Below, in pieces: positions 8,714 to 16,412 of a stretch of 45,354 bases of DNA; within the stretch, counting starts at the first letter, position 1, and each line of letters begins with the position of its first letter. Source of the stretch: Burkholderiales bacterium (GTDB lineage Bacteria; Pseudomonadota; Gammaproteobacteria; Burkholderiales; Burkholderiaceae_C); the NCBI GenBank assembly GCA_017302655.1, contig JAFLDE010000023.1:1-45354 (forward strand). The letters are read 5' to 3'. The translations under genes were made by a program, and so were the position numbers. Below the pieces are notes generated by a model, which searched no databases, was not told the DNA's origin, and was given only the letters and a program-made list of their open reading frames with translations.

Positions 8714-11286
8714 GTGAGCAGGCGCCCGCTGGCCTGCAGGAACAGGAAGAGCGCGGCACCGATGAGCAGGTTCTTGAATCCCACGTAGCTGACCATGTCG
8801 AGGGGGTTGGCGACGCGATATTGCGCGCGCCACCACGGACCGTCCTTGACGTAGTTCAGCCCTTGGCGTCTCAGCAGCACCTCGAACACGCTCCAACCGA
8901 TCCACCAGCCGATCAGGCCCACCGCTGACAGCCGGCCCTGCGCCGCCAGCAACCAGCCCAGGGTGGCAGCCACAGCCAGGCCAATGCCCGCCACCTGCCA
9001 GGCCTTGGCGGCGCGCAGCTCGGCGAGGTTCCAAGGCAGCAGGTGGTGGCGCAGCTCGGCGAGCAGCCAGCGCCAGCCGTGCGCGTCGAAGTGCGGGGGC
9101 CGCACCGGCTCGGTGGCACAGCGTGGGTCTTGCGCCGGCGCGGGCGCCACCACAGGCACCGGCACGATGGGAATGAAATGGCCATCGCGGCCGATCGGCG
9201 TGATGGCCAGGCCCTCACGCTCGCGCCGCTTGCGTTCCTGGCTCAGCGGCGGACAGGCCTTGGCGTCGGTGTAGAGCACCATGCAGTCCAGGCAGTGCAG
9301 GCACTCGCGGTGGTCGATGCGGCCGGCCGCGTCGATGGCCTGCGAGCCGCAGCCCTTGGCGCAGGCCTTGCAGGTGTGGCAGGCGGGCTTTCGCAGCAGC
9401 CCGAACCAGCGGAAGCTGCTGGGCAACGCCAGCGCCGCACCCAGCGGGCACAGGTACTTGCAGAAGGGCCGCTCGATGAGCAAGGCCAAACCCAGCAGAA
9501 GCGCCAGGTACATCGCGTAGGGCCAGCTGCGGTTGAGCACGCCGACCAGAAAGGTGGTCTTGAAGGGCTCCACCTCGGCCAGCATCTCGGCCAGGGTCAT
9601 GGAGAACAACGACACGCCGAAGAGGCCGAAGAAGATCGCGTACTTGAGGAACTTCAAGCGGTCGTGCAGGGCCTGCGGCACCGGCCGCTGCCAACGCTTC
9701 ATGCCCAGCTTGCCGGCGAGCTTGAACAGCCCCTCCTGCAACGAGCCAAAGGGGCAGAGCCAGCCGCAGAACAGGCCCCGTCCCCAAACGAAGGTGCTGA
9801 CGATGATGAAGACCCAGAAGCAGAAGATGAAGGGATCCATCAGGAACAGCTCCCACTGCCACTGGAAGAGCAACGAGTGGAACCAGGTCAGCACCTGCGT
9901 GATGGAGGGCTGCGCCAGCAGGCCGAAGCCGACGAAGAAGATGGACAGCAGCCAGGCGCTGTACTTGAAGCCGTCGATCGGCCATTTGTTCTTGTGCGTG
10001 GACAGCCGGGCCAGGCGTTCGCGCTGGGCGTACACGATGCCGGTGGCCAACAGCAGCGCCACGAAGCCGGTCAGGGCCCAGGGCCGCTGGCCCCAGATTC
10101 GCTGCCAGCCGCTTGCCGCCTCCTGCACCTCGGGTCGCCCACCTTCGAGGCGCGCGTCGGCCAACCAGTAGCGGGCCTCGAAGTTGGCGAAGCTGCGCTG
10201 GCCGGTGGCGCGGTCCACACGGTTGCCCAGGAAGTTCAGCTTCCACGGATAGGCGCTGGAAAAGCTGCTCGAGCGCAGGATGAAGAGGGCCGACTCGCTG
10301 AACGCCGGTGACCCGGGCGCGTGCAGGGCGTAGAGGTTCAGGTAGTCGAGGTCGCGGAAGCTGAAGAGCTCACGGCCCTGCTTGATCTGGATGCGGTCGT
10401 AGAGCCCGCCGCGCACGAAGCCCGAGCCCTTGAAGGACTCCTGGCCCGCCGTGCGCACGACGAAGAGCGCGTGCTCGCCCTCCTTCAGCCGGCTGCGCAG
10501 CGAGCGCCAGCCCTCGGCGCCGAGCAGGGCCGAACCGATCTCCGGATGATCCAGGCTGCCGAACCACAGCTCGATGAAGGGCTCGCTGGATGGCGGCAGG
10601 CCGACCTGCTGCGGCTGCACCACCAGGCGCTGCACGGCGCCCTCCTCCACCAGCTCAGCCCAGGTCGGCAGCCGGCCTTGCAGCGCGAAGCGGGCCGGCG
10701 CGCGCACCGTGGGCGGCAACAGGCCCACCTGCGCGGCCACCGCCTGCGCCGAGGTGGCGATAACCTGGTTCTGCGCGATGACGGTGACCGTGGCGCCGCT
10801 GATCGCATCCAGATGCACGGCCTCGCCGCTGCCACCGCCGACTTCGAGCTGCTCGCCCACGCCGCGTTTCAGGTACTGGTCGTGAAAGCGCACCAACGCG
10901 GACTCGGGGATGCCCAGCAGCAGGATGGGCTCGGAGTGCTTGAGCACCTTGAAGCCAACGTAGCGGCCCGCCTTGTCCATGCCGATCAGCGTGACCACCG
11001 GCTTGCCCGAGTAGGCGGGCAGATCGGTCACGTCGGTGCTGAGCACCACATAGCCCATCAGCGCATCGGCGGCGTCGTAGGCCTCCACGTAGGCCGGCCG
11101 CCCCTTGCGCGCGCTGAAGCGCACCGCGCCGGGAAAGACCTCGGTGCAGGGCACGCGTTCGCAAAGTTGAGGGTGCGTGTGCAGGTCCTCGGCCAGCTTG
11201 GCCTCGTAGGCCTGCGCGAAGACCGCGCCCGTCAGGAAAAAGAGCGCGGCCACGAGGGCCGCGCGAAGTGCAGTCGATACCGGCAT
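8710..11286 (-). CDS. nosR: NosR, flavo-iron-sulfur membrane protein for N2O reduction
   Basis: Membrane protein needed for nos expression and electron supply to NosZ. The 858 residues comprise a signal sequence, a periplasmic FMN-binding domain with the flavinylation motif DAISGATVT (Thr about 166), transmembrane helices, two CxxxCP motifs (CGWLCPFG, CKYLCPLG) and two ferredoxin-like cysteine clusters (CHTCKACAKGC; CLHCLDC). After these comes an extra C-terminal stretch of about 115 residues with two hydrophobic segments (WQVAGIGLAVAATLGWLLA and NLLIGAALFLFLQ); well-studied NosR proteins are about 720-760 residues. The ATG at 11286 starts a good signal peptide. Here nosR follows nosZ rather than preceding it. 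Confidence 0.95.
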   Translation of the reverse strand: MPVSTALRAALVAALFFLTGAVFAQAYEAKLAEDLHTHPQLCERVPCTEVFPGAVRFSARKGRPAYVEAYDAADALMGYVVLSTDVTDLPAYSGKPVVTLIGMDKAGRYVGFKVLKHSEPILLLGIPESALVRFHDQYLKRGVGEQLEVGGGSGEAVHLDAISGATVTVIAQNQVIATSAQAVAAQVGLLPPTVRAPARFALQGRLPTWAELVEEGAVQRLVVQPQQVGLPPSSEPFIELWFGSLDHPEIGSALLGAEGWRSLRSRLKEGEHALFVVRTAGQESFKGSGFVRGGLYDRIQIKQGRELFSFRDLDYLNLYALHAPGSPAFSESALFILRSSSFSSAYPWKLNFLGNRVDRATGQRSFANFEARYWLADARLEGGRPEVQEAASGWQRIWGQRPWALTGFVALLLATGIVYAQRERLARLSTHKNKWPIDGFKYSAWLLSIFFVGFGLLAQPSITQVLTWFHSLLFQWQWELFLMDPFIFCFWVFIIVSTFVWGRGLFCGWLCPFGSLQEGLFKLAGKLGMKRWQRPVPQALHDRLKFLKYAIFFGLFGVSLFSMTLAEMLAEVEPFKTTFLVGVLNRSWPYAMYLALLLGLALLIERPFCKYLCPLGAALALPSSFRWFGLLRKPACHTCKACAKGCGSQAIDAAGRIDHRECLHCLDCMVLYTDAKACPPLSQERKRREREGLAITPIGRDGHFIPIVPVPVVAPAPAQDPRCATEPVRPPHFDAHGWRWLLAELRHHLLPWNLAELRAAKAWQVAGIGLAVAATLGWLLAAQGRLSAVGLIGWWIGWSVFEVLLRRQGLNYVKDGPWWRAQYRVANPLDMVSYVGFKNLLIGAALFLFLQASGRLLT

Positions 11287-11294
11287 CGTTATCC

Positions 11295-11327
11295 GGCGCG
11301 GCGAGGGTCTCGAGTCCTCGCCGCGCC
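11295..11327 (-). promoter_or_regulatory. Strong hairpin between nosZ and nosR
   Basis: A perfect 12-bp GC-rich stem (GGCGCGGCGAGG at 11295-11306 with CCTCGCCGCGCC at 11316-11327, 9-base loop) fills the gap between the nosZ stop and the nosR start. No T-run follows, so it looks like an mRNA-stabilising or partial attenuating hairpin rather than a full terminator. Confidence 0.65.
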
Positions 11328-11336
11328 CTCCCCTCA

Positions 11337-13274
11337 TCAAGCTTCCACAATCATTCGGGTGCGCATCTCCAGGTGCAGCGCGTGGCAGAAGTGCGTGCAG
11401 TAGCACCAGTACACGCCGGGCTCGCCCGCCGTGAAGGTGACCGACTTGGTCTCTTGCGGATTGACGATGAAGTTGACGTTGTGGCCCGGGATGGCGAAAC
11501 CGTGCGTCAGGTCCTGCACCTTGTCGAGATTGGTCAGGATCAAGGTCACCTCGTCGCCCTTCTTCACCGTGAACTCGCGCAGGCTGAAGGCCGGTGCCAG
11601 CGAGGTCAGCTTCACCGTCACCTTCTTGCCGTTGCGCGTGACCCCTGACTCCTTGGCGTCCTTCACCGCGTTCGGGAACTCGTCCAGCTCGTAGACCGCC
11701 TTGGGCTTGAGCAGCTCGCGCTTGAAGAAGATGAAATCGTGCGGCTCGCCACGCACTGGGTGGTCGCCCAGCAGCACCATCTTCTCGCCGCTGATGTCGA
11801 TGATCTGCTCGTTCTCCGGGTGCAGCGGGCCGACGGGCAGGAAGCGGTCCTTGGCGAACTTGCAGCCCACGCAGAGGAACTTGCCATCGGCGGCCTTGGT
11901 CTCGCTTTGCGAGGCGTTGATGTGGCCCGGCTGGTAGTGGACGTCGATGCGATCCACCACGTACTTGGCCGTCTTGTCGCCCTTGTGGAAGGCGATCGCC
12001 TTCTCGACGTTCCACTTCACCACCTGGCTGTCCAGGAAGAGCGTGGTGTAGGCGTTGCCACGGCCGTCGAAGGCGGTGTGCAGCGGGCCTAGGCCCAGTT
12101 CGACCTCGGCGACGATGGCGTCGTCGAGCTTCTCCAGCTTGCCCTCGAACCAGTCCAGCACCTTGGCCAGCTCGATCACGGTGCCGGTGGGCGAGAGCTT
12201 GCCGGCGCAGATGAAGTACTTGCCATCGGGGCTGGCGTTCACGCCGTGCGGATTCTTCGGCACGCTCACATAGGCCACCAGCGCGGTCTTGGCGTCCTTG
12301 TTGGCGGCGTGCGTGCCATCCACCACCGGCACCTTGGAGCTGCCGTAGGTCTTGAACTGGCCGGCCTTCACCGCCGCCTCAATGCGCGCCACGTTGAAGA
12401 ACACGCAGGCATCGCGCTCGGCGGACATCATGTCCTCGTACTTGGCGCCGCCCTCGGTGTTGTACTGGTTGGAGGCGGCGAGCTTGCCGTCGTAGCTGGT
12501 CGCCACCAGGTCGCAGTTGCCGTCCAGTAGCACCTGCCAGCGCAGCTCCATGGTCTCCGCGTCGAGGCAGCTGAACAGCGAGCGGTACTGCTTCTCGTCC
12601 AGGGTGGCCTTGTTGGGCAGCGGGATGCCGAACTCACCGCCGGCGAAGACGCGCGTGGTGTAGTTGATGGCCGGATCGACCGGGTCGGCCTTGTCCGGGA
12701 AGATGCCATGGAAGCCCTGCACATTGGGCAGTTGGGTGATCTTGTCGCAGACGAAGTAGTCGAGCCGGATGCGTGCCACCCGGCTGTTGATCTTGTCGTT
12801 GACCCAGGCGTAGCGGCCGTCGTAGTTGCCATCCTTGTACGAGGCGTGCACATGGTGGGTGTCGCCAATGGTGTAGCGGAGCGTCCCATCGGCCTTGGTG
12901 CCCATCACCGCCTTGGACTCGTTCGTGTGACCCCAGCCCACCAGGGCGTCCGGCACGAAGCAGGGAATGCGCAGGATCTCGCGGCCCGAGGGGATGCCCA
13001 GCACGCGCACGTCCCCGGTATGACCGCCGCTCCACAGGCCGTAGTAGGTGTCGAGTTCGCCCGGCTTCAGGTGCGAGGCGTTGGCCGCGCCGCCGTGCGC
13101 AGCCGCCGCCGCAGGTGCCGAGGCGGCGCTGCCGCCGGCGACCGGCTTCTCGGTGCAGGCGGCGGCCAGTCCCGCCACGCCAGCCAGCGCGGCGGCGTTG
13201 AAGAAGCGGCGGCGGCCCAGTTCGGGTTGCGTGTCAACCGCGCTGGGTTGCACAGGGGTGGGGCGGTCTTGCAT
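11337..13274 (-). CDS. nosZ: Nitrous oxide reductase (clade I type)
   Basis: Periplasmic copper enzyme reducing N2O to N2. The 645-residue protein begins with a Tat signal (GRRRFFN, residues 20-26), which together with NosR in the operon marks clade I. The signal ends in LAAAC, a lipobox-like cysteine at 40, followed by an Ala/Gly/Ser-rich linker. CuZ-region histidines are seen in GDTHHVHASYKDG and LGPLHTAFDG. The CuA site is complete near the end: C626, C630, H634 and M637 in CTHFCHALHLEM, where many homologues have CSWFCHALHMEM. It starts 14 bases after a small upstream gene and leads the operon nosZ-R-D-F-Y-L. Confidence 0.97.
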   Translation of the reverse strand: MQDRPTPVQPSAVDTQPELGRRRFFNAAALAGVAGLAAACTEKPVAGGSAASAPAAAAAHGGAANASHLKPGELDTYYGLWSGGHTGDVRVLGIPSGREILRIPCFVPDALVGWGHTNESKAVMGTKADGTLRYTIGDTHHVHASYKDGNYDGRYAWVNDKINSRVARIRLDYFVCDKITQLPNVQGFHGIFPDKADPVDPAINYTTRVFAGGEFGIPLPNKATLDEKQYRSLFSCLDAETMELRWQVLLDGNCDLVATSYDGKLAASNQYNTEGGAKYEDMMSAERDACVFFNVARIEAAVKAGQFKTYGSSKVPVVDGTHAANKDAKTALVAYVSVPKNPHGVNASPDGKYFICAGKLSPTGTVIELAKVLDWFEGKLEKLDDAIVAEVELGLGPLHTAFDGRGNAYTTLFLDSQVVKWNVEKAIAFHKGDKTAKYVVDRIDVHYQPGHINASQSETKAADGKFLCVGCKFAKDRFLPVGPLHPENEQIIDISGEKMVLLGDHPVRGEPHDFIFFKRELLKPKAVYELDEFPNAVKDAKESGVTRNGKKVTVKLTSLAPAFSLREFTVKKGDEVTLILTNLDKVQDLTHGFAIPGHNVNFIVNPQETKSVTFTAGEPGVYWCYCTHFCHALHLEMRTRMIVEA

Positions 13275-13288
13275 GGTCTTACCTTTCT

Positions 13289-13672
13289 TCAGGCTCGGGT
13301 GAGAAACACAGGAGGGGCCCGCGCGGGCGGGGTCAGGGACAGATCCGCAGCGCGGGGATCCGCAGGCGGCAACTGGGGTTCGGCGCGCACCACGCGCTGC
13401 AGGGGCACGGGCGCTGCGGCGAAGCCAGGCGGCGGCGCCGCGAACAGGCACTGGCTGCAGTGCCAGAGCTTGGAAGCCTGGGGCGCGACGGATTCCGCGG
13501 GCTTGGCCTTGCGGTGCGTCACGCAGTCCAGCCGGGGCTGGATGGGGTCGAACAGCGGCGCCGAACCGGCGCAGCCCAGCGCCAGCAGCCACAGCGCCAG
13601 CAGCCAGCGCGCAAAGCGGCGCGTGGAGCGGGGGCGGGGCAAGGAGGCGTGGGCCATGGTGAGTGGCGACAT
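13289..13672 (-). CDS. Small membrane-anchored or exported Cys-containing protein
   Basis: Function unknown. The 127 residues show an N-terminal hydrophobic segment after a basic stretch (RRFARWLLALWLLALG), then a short polar part with LWHCSQCLF (a CxxC motif) and a Pro/Ala-rich tail. The CxxCL arrangement and size resemble the DUF2946 group, often found near copper genes, but this is a weak similarity. GGAGGG precedes the ATG at 13672; a second ATG is at 13657. It is 14 bases upstream of nosZ, so it is probably the first gene of the nos transcript. Confidence 0.65.
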   Translation of the reverse strand: MSPLTMAHASLPRPRSTRRFARWLLALWLLALGCAGSAPLFDPIQPRLDCVTHRKAKPAESVAPQASKLWHCSQCLFAAPPPGFAAAPVPLQRVVRAEPQLPPADPRAADLSLTPPARAPPVFLTRA

Positions 13673-13698
13673 GCTGTCCCTCCAGGGCCGCCCGCGCC

Positions 13699-13712
13699 TT
13701 GAACCAGTTCAA
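13699..13712. promoter_or_regulatory. FNR/DNR-type site between nos operon and cytochrome c gene
   Basis: TTGAACCAGTTCAA, a perfect TTGA-N6-TCAA palindrome, lies in the divergent gap. For the plus-strand cytochrome gene, TAGAGT at 13735-13740 would place the transcript start near 13747 and the box at -41.5, classic class II spacing. For the minus strand the box centre is only about 33 bases from the first ATG, which would place a class II start just inside that codon, so nos control by this site needs a different geometry or the second ATG (13657). Confidence 0.8.
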
Positions 13713-13771
13713 GGCCATAGATCGGGGCCTTGCGTAGAGTCCTCCGCAGCCTTGATTGCTGGAGACCTTTG

Positions 13772-14197
13772 ATGAAACGCCTCGCCCCTGTCGCCCATGC
13801 CGCCGCGCTTTTGCTGGCGTTCTCGCTCGCTGCCTGCAGCAAGCAGGAGAGCGCCACCCCGGCCGCCGCACCGGCGCCCACCGCCGCGACCACCACCGCG
13901 CCCACCGCCGAAGTCGCCAGTGCCCCGCCCGTGCAGGCCGCCAACGACGAAGGCAAGGCCGTCTACAACAAGACCTGCGCGCTGTGCCATGCGGCCGGCG
14001 TGGCCGGCGCCCCCAAACCGGGCGACAAGGCCGACTGGGCACCGCGCATCGCCCAGGGCAACGACACCCTCTACAAGCACGCCATCGAGGGCTTCACCGG
14101 CTCCAAGGGCGCCATGCCGGCGCGCGGCGGCGGAGCCAGCCTGAGCGACGAGCAGGTCAAGGCGGCGGTGGACCACATGGTGGCGCAGTCGCGCTGA
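13772..14197 (+). CDS. Lipoprotein cytochrome c (c5-like), probable nos electron carrier
   Basis: Monoheme cytochrome c of 141 residues. The signal peptide ends in a lipobox (LAAC, Cys 22), then a Pro/Ala/Thr-rich tether of about 35 residues leads to a compact c5-type heme domain with CALCH at 69-73 and a distal Met in GAMPARGG. GGAG at 13761 sets the start. It is divergent from the nos operon, shares an FNR-type box with it, and is followed 10 bases later by apbE. Inference: a membrane-tethered electron donor to NosZ or NirS. Confidence 0.88.
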   Translation: MKRLAPVAHAAALLLAFSLAACSKQESATPAAAPAPTAATTTAPTAEVASAPPVQAANDEGKAVYNKTCALCHAAGVAGAPKPGDKADWAPRIAQGNDTLYKHAIEGFTGSKGAMPARGGGASLSDEQVKAAVDHMVAQSR

Positions 14198-14207
14198 ACG
14201 GCCACGC

Positions 14208-15188
14208 ATGAAGCGCCGCCTGCTGCTCGCCGGCGCCCTGCTGGCGCCCTGCACCCGCGCCGCCATCCAGGCGCCCCAGGTGCAGCGCCAGACCCGCGCG
14301 CTGATGGGCACGCAGGTTCGCCTCGTCGTGCCCGGCGCGGCCGACGAACTGCGCCCTGCCCTGGACGCCGCCTGGGCCGAGATGGCCCGCCTGGAGCGCC
14401 TTTACAGCCGCTTTCGCGCCGACAGTCTGGTGGGCAATTTGGCCCGACAGGCTGGTGCTGCGCCGCTGGCCATGCCGCCCTTGATGCGCGAGCTGCTGGC
14501 CCTCGGGCGCGGGCTTGCGCAACGCAGCCAAGGCGCATTCGATGCGACCGTAGGCGCCTACCGCGACTGGCACTTCGAAGCATCCAAGGGCCGAGCACCC
14601 GAGGTGCCCGACCGCCAGCGGCTGGCCGCACAGCGCGCGCTGGTGAACTGGCGCGACATCGAAGTGGACGGCGGCCGCGTGCGCCTGGCGCGCGCCGGCA
14701 TGCGCCTGGACCTGGGCGCGCTGGCCAAGCTGCCCATCCTTGAAGCCGGTATGCAGCAGCTGCGCCAGCATGGCGTGCAGGACGCCCTCATCGACGGCGG
14801 CGGTGACCTCCTGGCCATCGGCCGCTTGCACGGCCGGCCCTGGCGGGTCGGCATCCGCGACCCGCGCGAGCCCGAGTCGCTGCTGGCCCAGCTGCCGCTG
14901 CAGGACCGCTGGCTGGTGTCCTCAGGCGACTACGAACGCTGCTTCGTGCACGAGGGCCGGCGCTACCACCATGTGCTCGACCCGCGCAGCGGGCTGCCAA
15001 GTCAGGGGCTTCGCGGGGTCAGCCTGATCGGTCGCGACTGGCGTGAGTTGGCCGGCCTGGGCACCGCCTTGATGGTGACCGGGGCGGGCGCCTGGTCCGC
15101 GCTGCGCACCCCGGGCGTGGAAGGCCTTTGGGTGGATGAGCGCCAAGTCGGGCGCAGCCGCGGGTTCGACGAGGCCCTGCGCGGCTGA
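14208..15188 (+). CDS. apbE: FAD:protein FMN transferase (ApbE/NosX)
   Basis: Periplasmic enzyme that attaches FMN covalently to a threonine of target proteins using FAD. The 326 residues begin with a signal-like N-terminus and contain the ApbE motifs: LMGTQVRL near the start, ARLERLYSRFR, DLGALAK, IDGGGDLLAIG, and the metal-binding HHVLDPRSG. In denitrifiers the nos-linked copy is called NosX and modifies NosR, whose SGAT acceptor motif is present in this window. It follows the lipoprotein cytochrome gene closely and is probably cotranscribed with it. Confidence 0.93.
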   Translation: MKRRLLLAGALLAPCTRAAIQAPQVQRQTRALMGTQVRLVVPGAADELRPALDAAWAEMARLERLYSRFRADSLVGNLARQAGAAPLAMPPLMRELLALGRGLAQRSQGAFDATVGAYRDWHFEASKGRAPEVPDRQRLAAQRALVNWRDIEVDGGRVRLARAGMRLDLGALAKLPILEAGMQQLRQHGVQDALIDGGGDLLAIGRLHGRPWRVGIRDPREPESLLAQLPLQDRWLVSSGDYERCFVHEGRRYHHVLDPRSGLPSQGLRGVSLIGRDWRELAGLGTALMVTGAGAWSALRTPGVEGLWVDERQVGRSRGFDEALRG

Positions 15189-15208
15189 AGACCGCGAGAG
15201 CGGCGGAT

Positions 15209-16015
15209 TCAGCGCAGGCCGCGCAGCCACTGCTCGCGCAGTTTGGCCAGCTCGCCGCTGCGCTCCAGCAAGGGCAGTTCGGCGCTGACCCAGGCATGCA
15301 GCCGCTCGCCATCGGGGTGCTTGCGGCTGAACATCATGTGGAAGCGGCTGGGCTGGCGGTCGGCCAGGGTGCCGTGCACCAGGCCGTGGTCCCAGTCGGG
15401 CGGCAGCTGCTCCAGGGTCAACAAGCCCTGCAGCACGCCTTCGTTGATGAGCACCACATCCACCCGATCGTTGCGCAGCATCTTCAGCATCGAGGGGTAG
15501 TTGGGCGCGCGCACCAGGGTCTCGGGCGCGATGGCGTCGAGCTGCGAGTAGCTATAGCCGTGCAGCCCTCCCACGCGCAAGGGCTTGAGGGCGTCTTGCC
15601 CGGGCAGGTCCAAGCCTTGCGGGAAGCGCGAACGCAGGCCGAGCAGGATCAGCCGGGTCTCGTAGATCTCCGGCGAAACCCAGAAGTCGCGGTCGCGATC
15701 GGGCGTGCGGATCGCGTTGAGAAAGCCCAGCATCTCGCCACTTCGAACGGCTTCCACGCAGCGCTTCCAGGGCAGCATGTGCACCTGGACGCTGAAGCCC
15801 CGTCGCTGTGCGATCAGCCGCAGCAACTCCACCGAGAAGCCCGTCACCTGATCACTGCGCTGGCCGGAGGTGCGTCGGTAATGGGTGTAAGGCGGCCATT
15901 CGTTGGCGTCTTCGCACACCGGCATGCTGGGTCGATGGGCCGCAGCCGACGTCCCAACCGCTGCCGCCAGCAGCAGCAGCAGGATGGCCGAGATGAAGCC
16001 GCGATGAAGGGTCAC
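15209..16015 (-). CDS. Periplasmic substrate-binding protein, SBP family 3-like
   Basis: An exported bilobal binding protein of the amino-acid type (family 3). A hydrophobic signal (FISAILLLLLAAAVG) is followed by the usual opening EDANEWPPYTHY, a GFSVELLRLIAQRRG helix, and GEMLGFLNAIRTPDRDRDF. It lacks neighbouring ABC permease genes, so it may act as a stand-alone sensor or enzyme-like SBP. The start is uncertain: I prefer the GTG at 16015, just before the signal peptide; an in-frame GTG at 16084 would add 23 residues and lies inside a hairpin. It is convergent with apbE, 20 bases apart. Confidence 0.8.
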   Translation of the reverse strand: MTLHRGFISAILLLLLAAAVGTSAAAHRPSMPVCEDANEWPPYTHYRRTSGQRSDQVTGFSVELLRLIAQRRGFSVQVHMLPWKRCVEAVRSGEMLGFLNAIRTPDRDRDFWVSPEIYETRLILLGLRSRFPQGLDLPGQDALKPLRVGGLHGYSYSQLDAIAPETLVRAPNYPSMLKMLRNDRVDVVLINEGVLQGLLTLEQLPPDWDHGLVHGTLADRQPSRFHMMFSRKHPDGERLHAWVSAELPLLERSGELAKLREQWLRGLR

Positions 16016-16068
16016 GCCCCAGCGTAACGCGCGCGCCCGGCCCGCCAGGGCCACAGATTCCCCAAGCT

Positions 16069-16103
16069 GGGGCCTGTTGCTCACAAGTCAGTAGCAGGCC
16101 CTA
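16069..16103. repeat. Short hairpin with ends like element 2's terminal repeat
   Basis: A stem of about 12 pairs with two G-U pairs (16070-16081 with 16090-16101) closes an 8-base loop. On the minus strand it begins TAGGGCCTGCTACT, like TAGGGCCTGTTAACACT of the element at 42311, and the TAG is the stop codon of the cupredoxin gene. It could act as a terminator hairpin, although no T-run follows, or be a shrunken repeat copy. Confidence 0.5.
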
Positions 16104-16412
16104 CTCCACCACCACCCGGCCCTTCATCTCCGGGTGCGGGCCGCAGAAGTAGTCGAATTCGCCGTCCTGGTCGAAGCGGCGCTCCAAGCTCTCGCCGGGG
16201 AACAGGCGTTCACTCTCCGGCTGGCCCTTGAACAACAGGGAGTGGCTGGTGCGCTTCTCGCGGTTGGTCCAGCGCACCGTGTCGCCGACCCGGATGCGCA
16301 GGAGCTCAGGCTCGAAACGCATGTCCCGGATGGCCACCTCGTGCAATGCCGCACGGGCCGAGCCGGCACCCAACGCGACGGCCAGCAAAGCCGTGCGGCG
16401 CCTCAGCTTCAT
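16101..16412 (-). CDS. Small exported cupredoxin
   Basis: A type 1 copper protein of the plastocyanin/pseudoazurin kind, 103 residues with a signal peptide (LRRRTALLAVALGAGSARA). The copper ligands read as the N-terminal His of SHSLLF and the C-terminal Cys, His and Met of FDYFCGPHPEMKG. It starts by overlapping the stop of the preceding cytochrome gene (ATGA) and is last in the nirS operon. Role by context: soluble electron carrier to NirS or NosZ. Its TAG stop forms the edge of a hairpin repeat. Confidence 0.88.
   Translation of the reverse strand: MKLRRRTALLAVALGAGSARAALHEVAIRDMRFEPELLRIRVGDTVRWTNREKRTSHSLLFKGQPESERLFPGESLERRFDQDGEFDYFCGPHPEMKGRVVVE

Noticed and set aside
8710-12015. Longer nosR starting within nosZ
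   Set aside because: The upstream part is nosZ in another frame; the ATG at 11286 opens a proper signal sequence.
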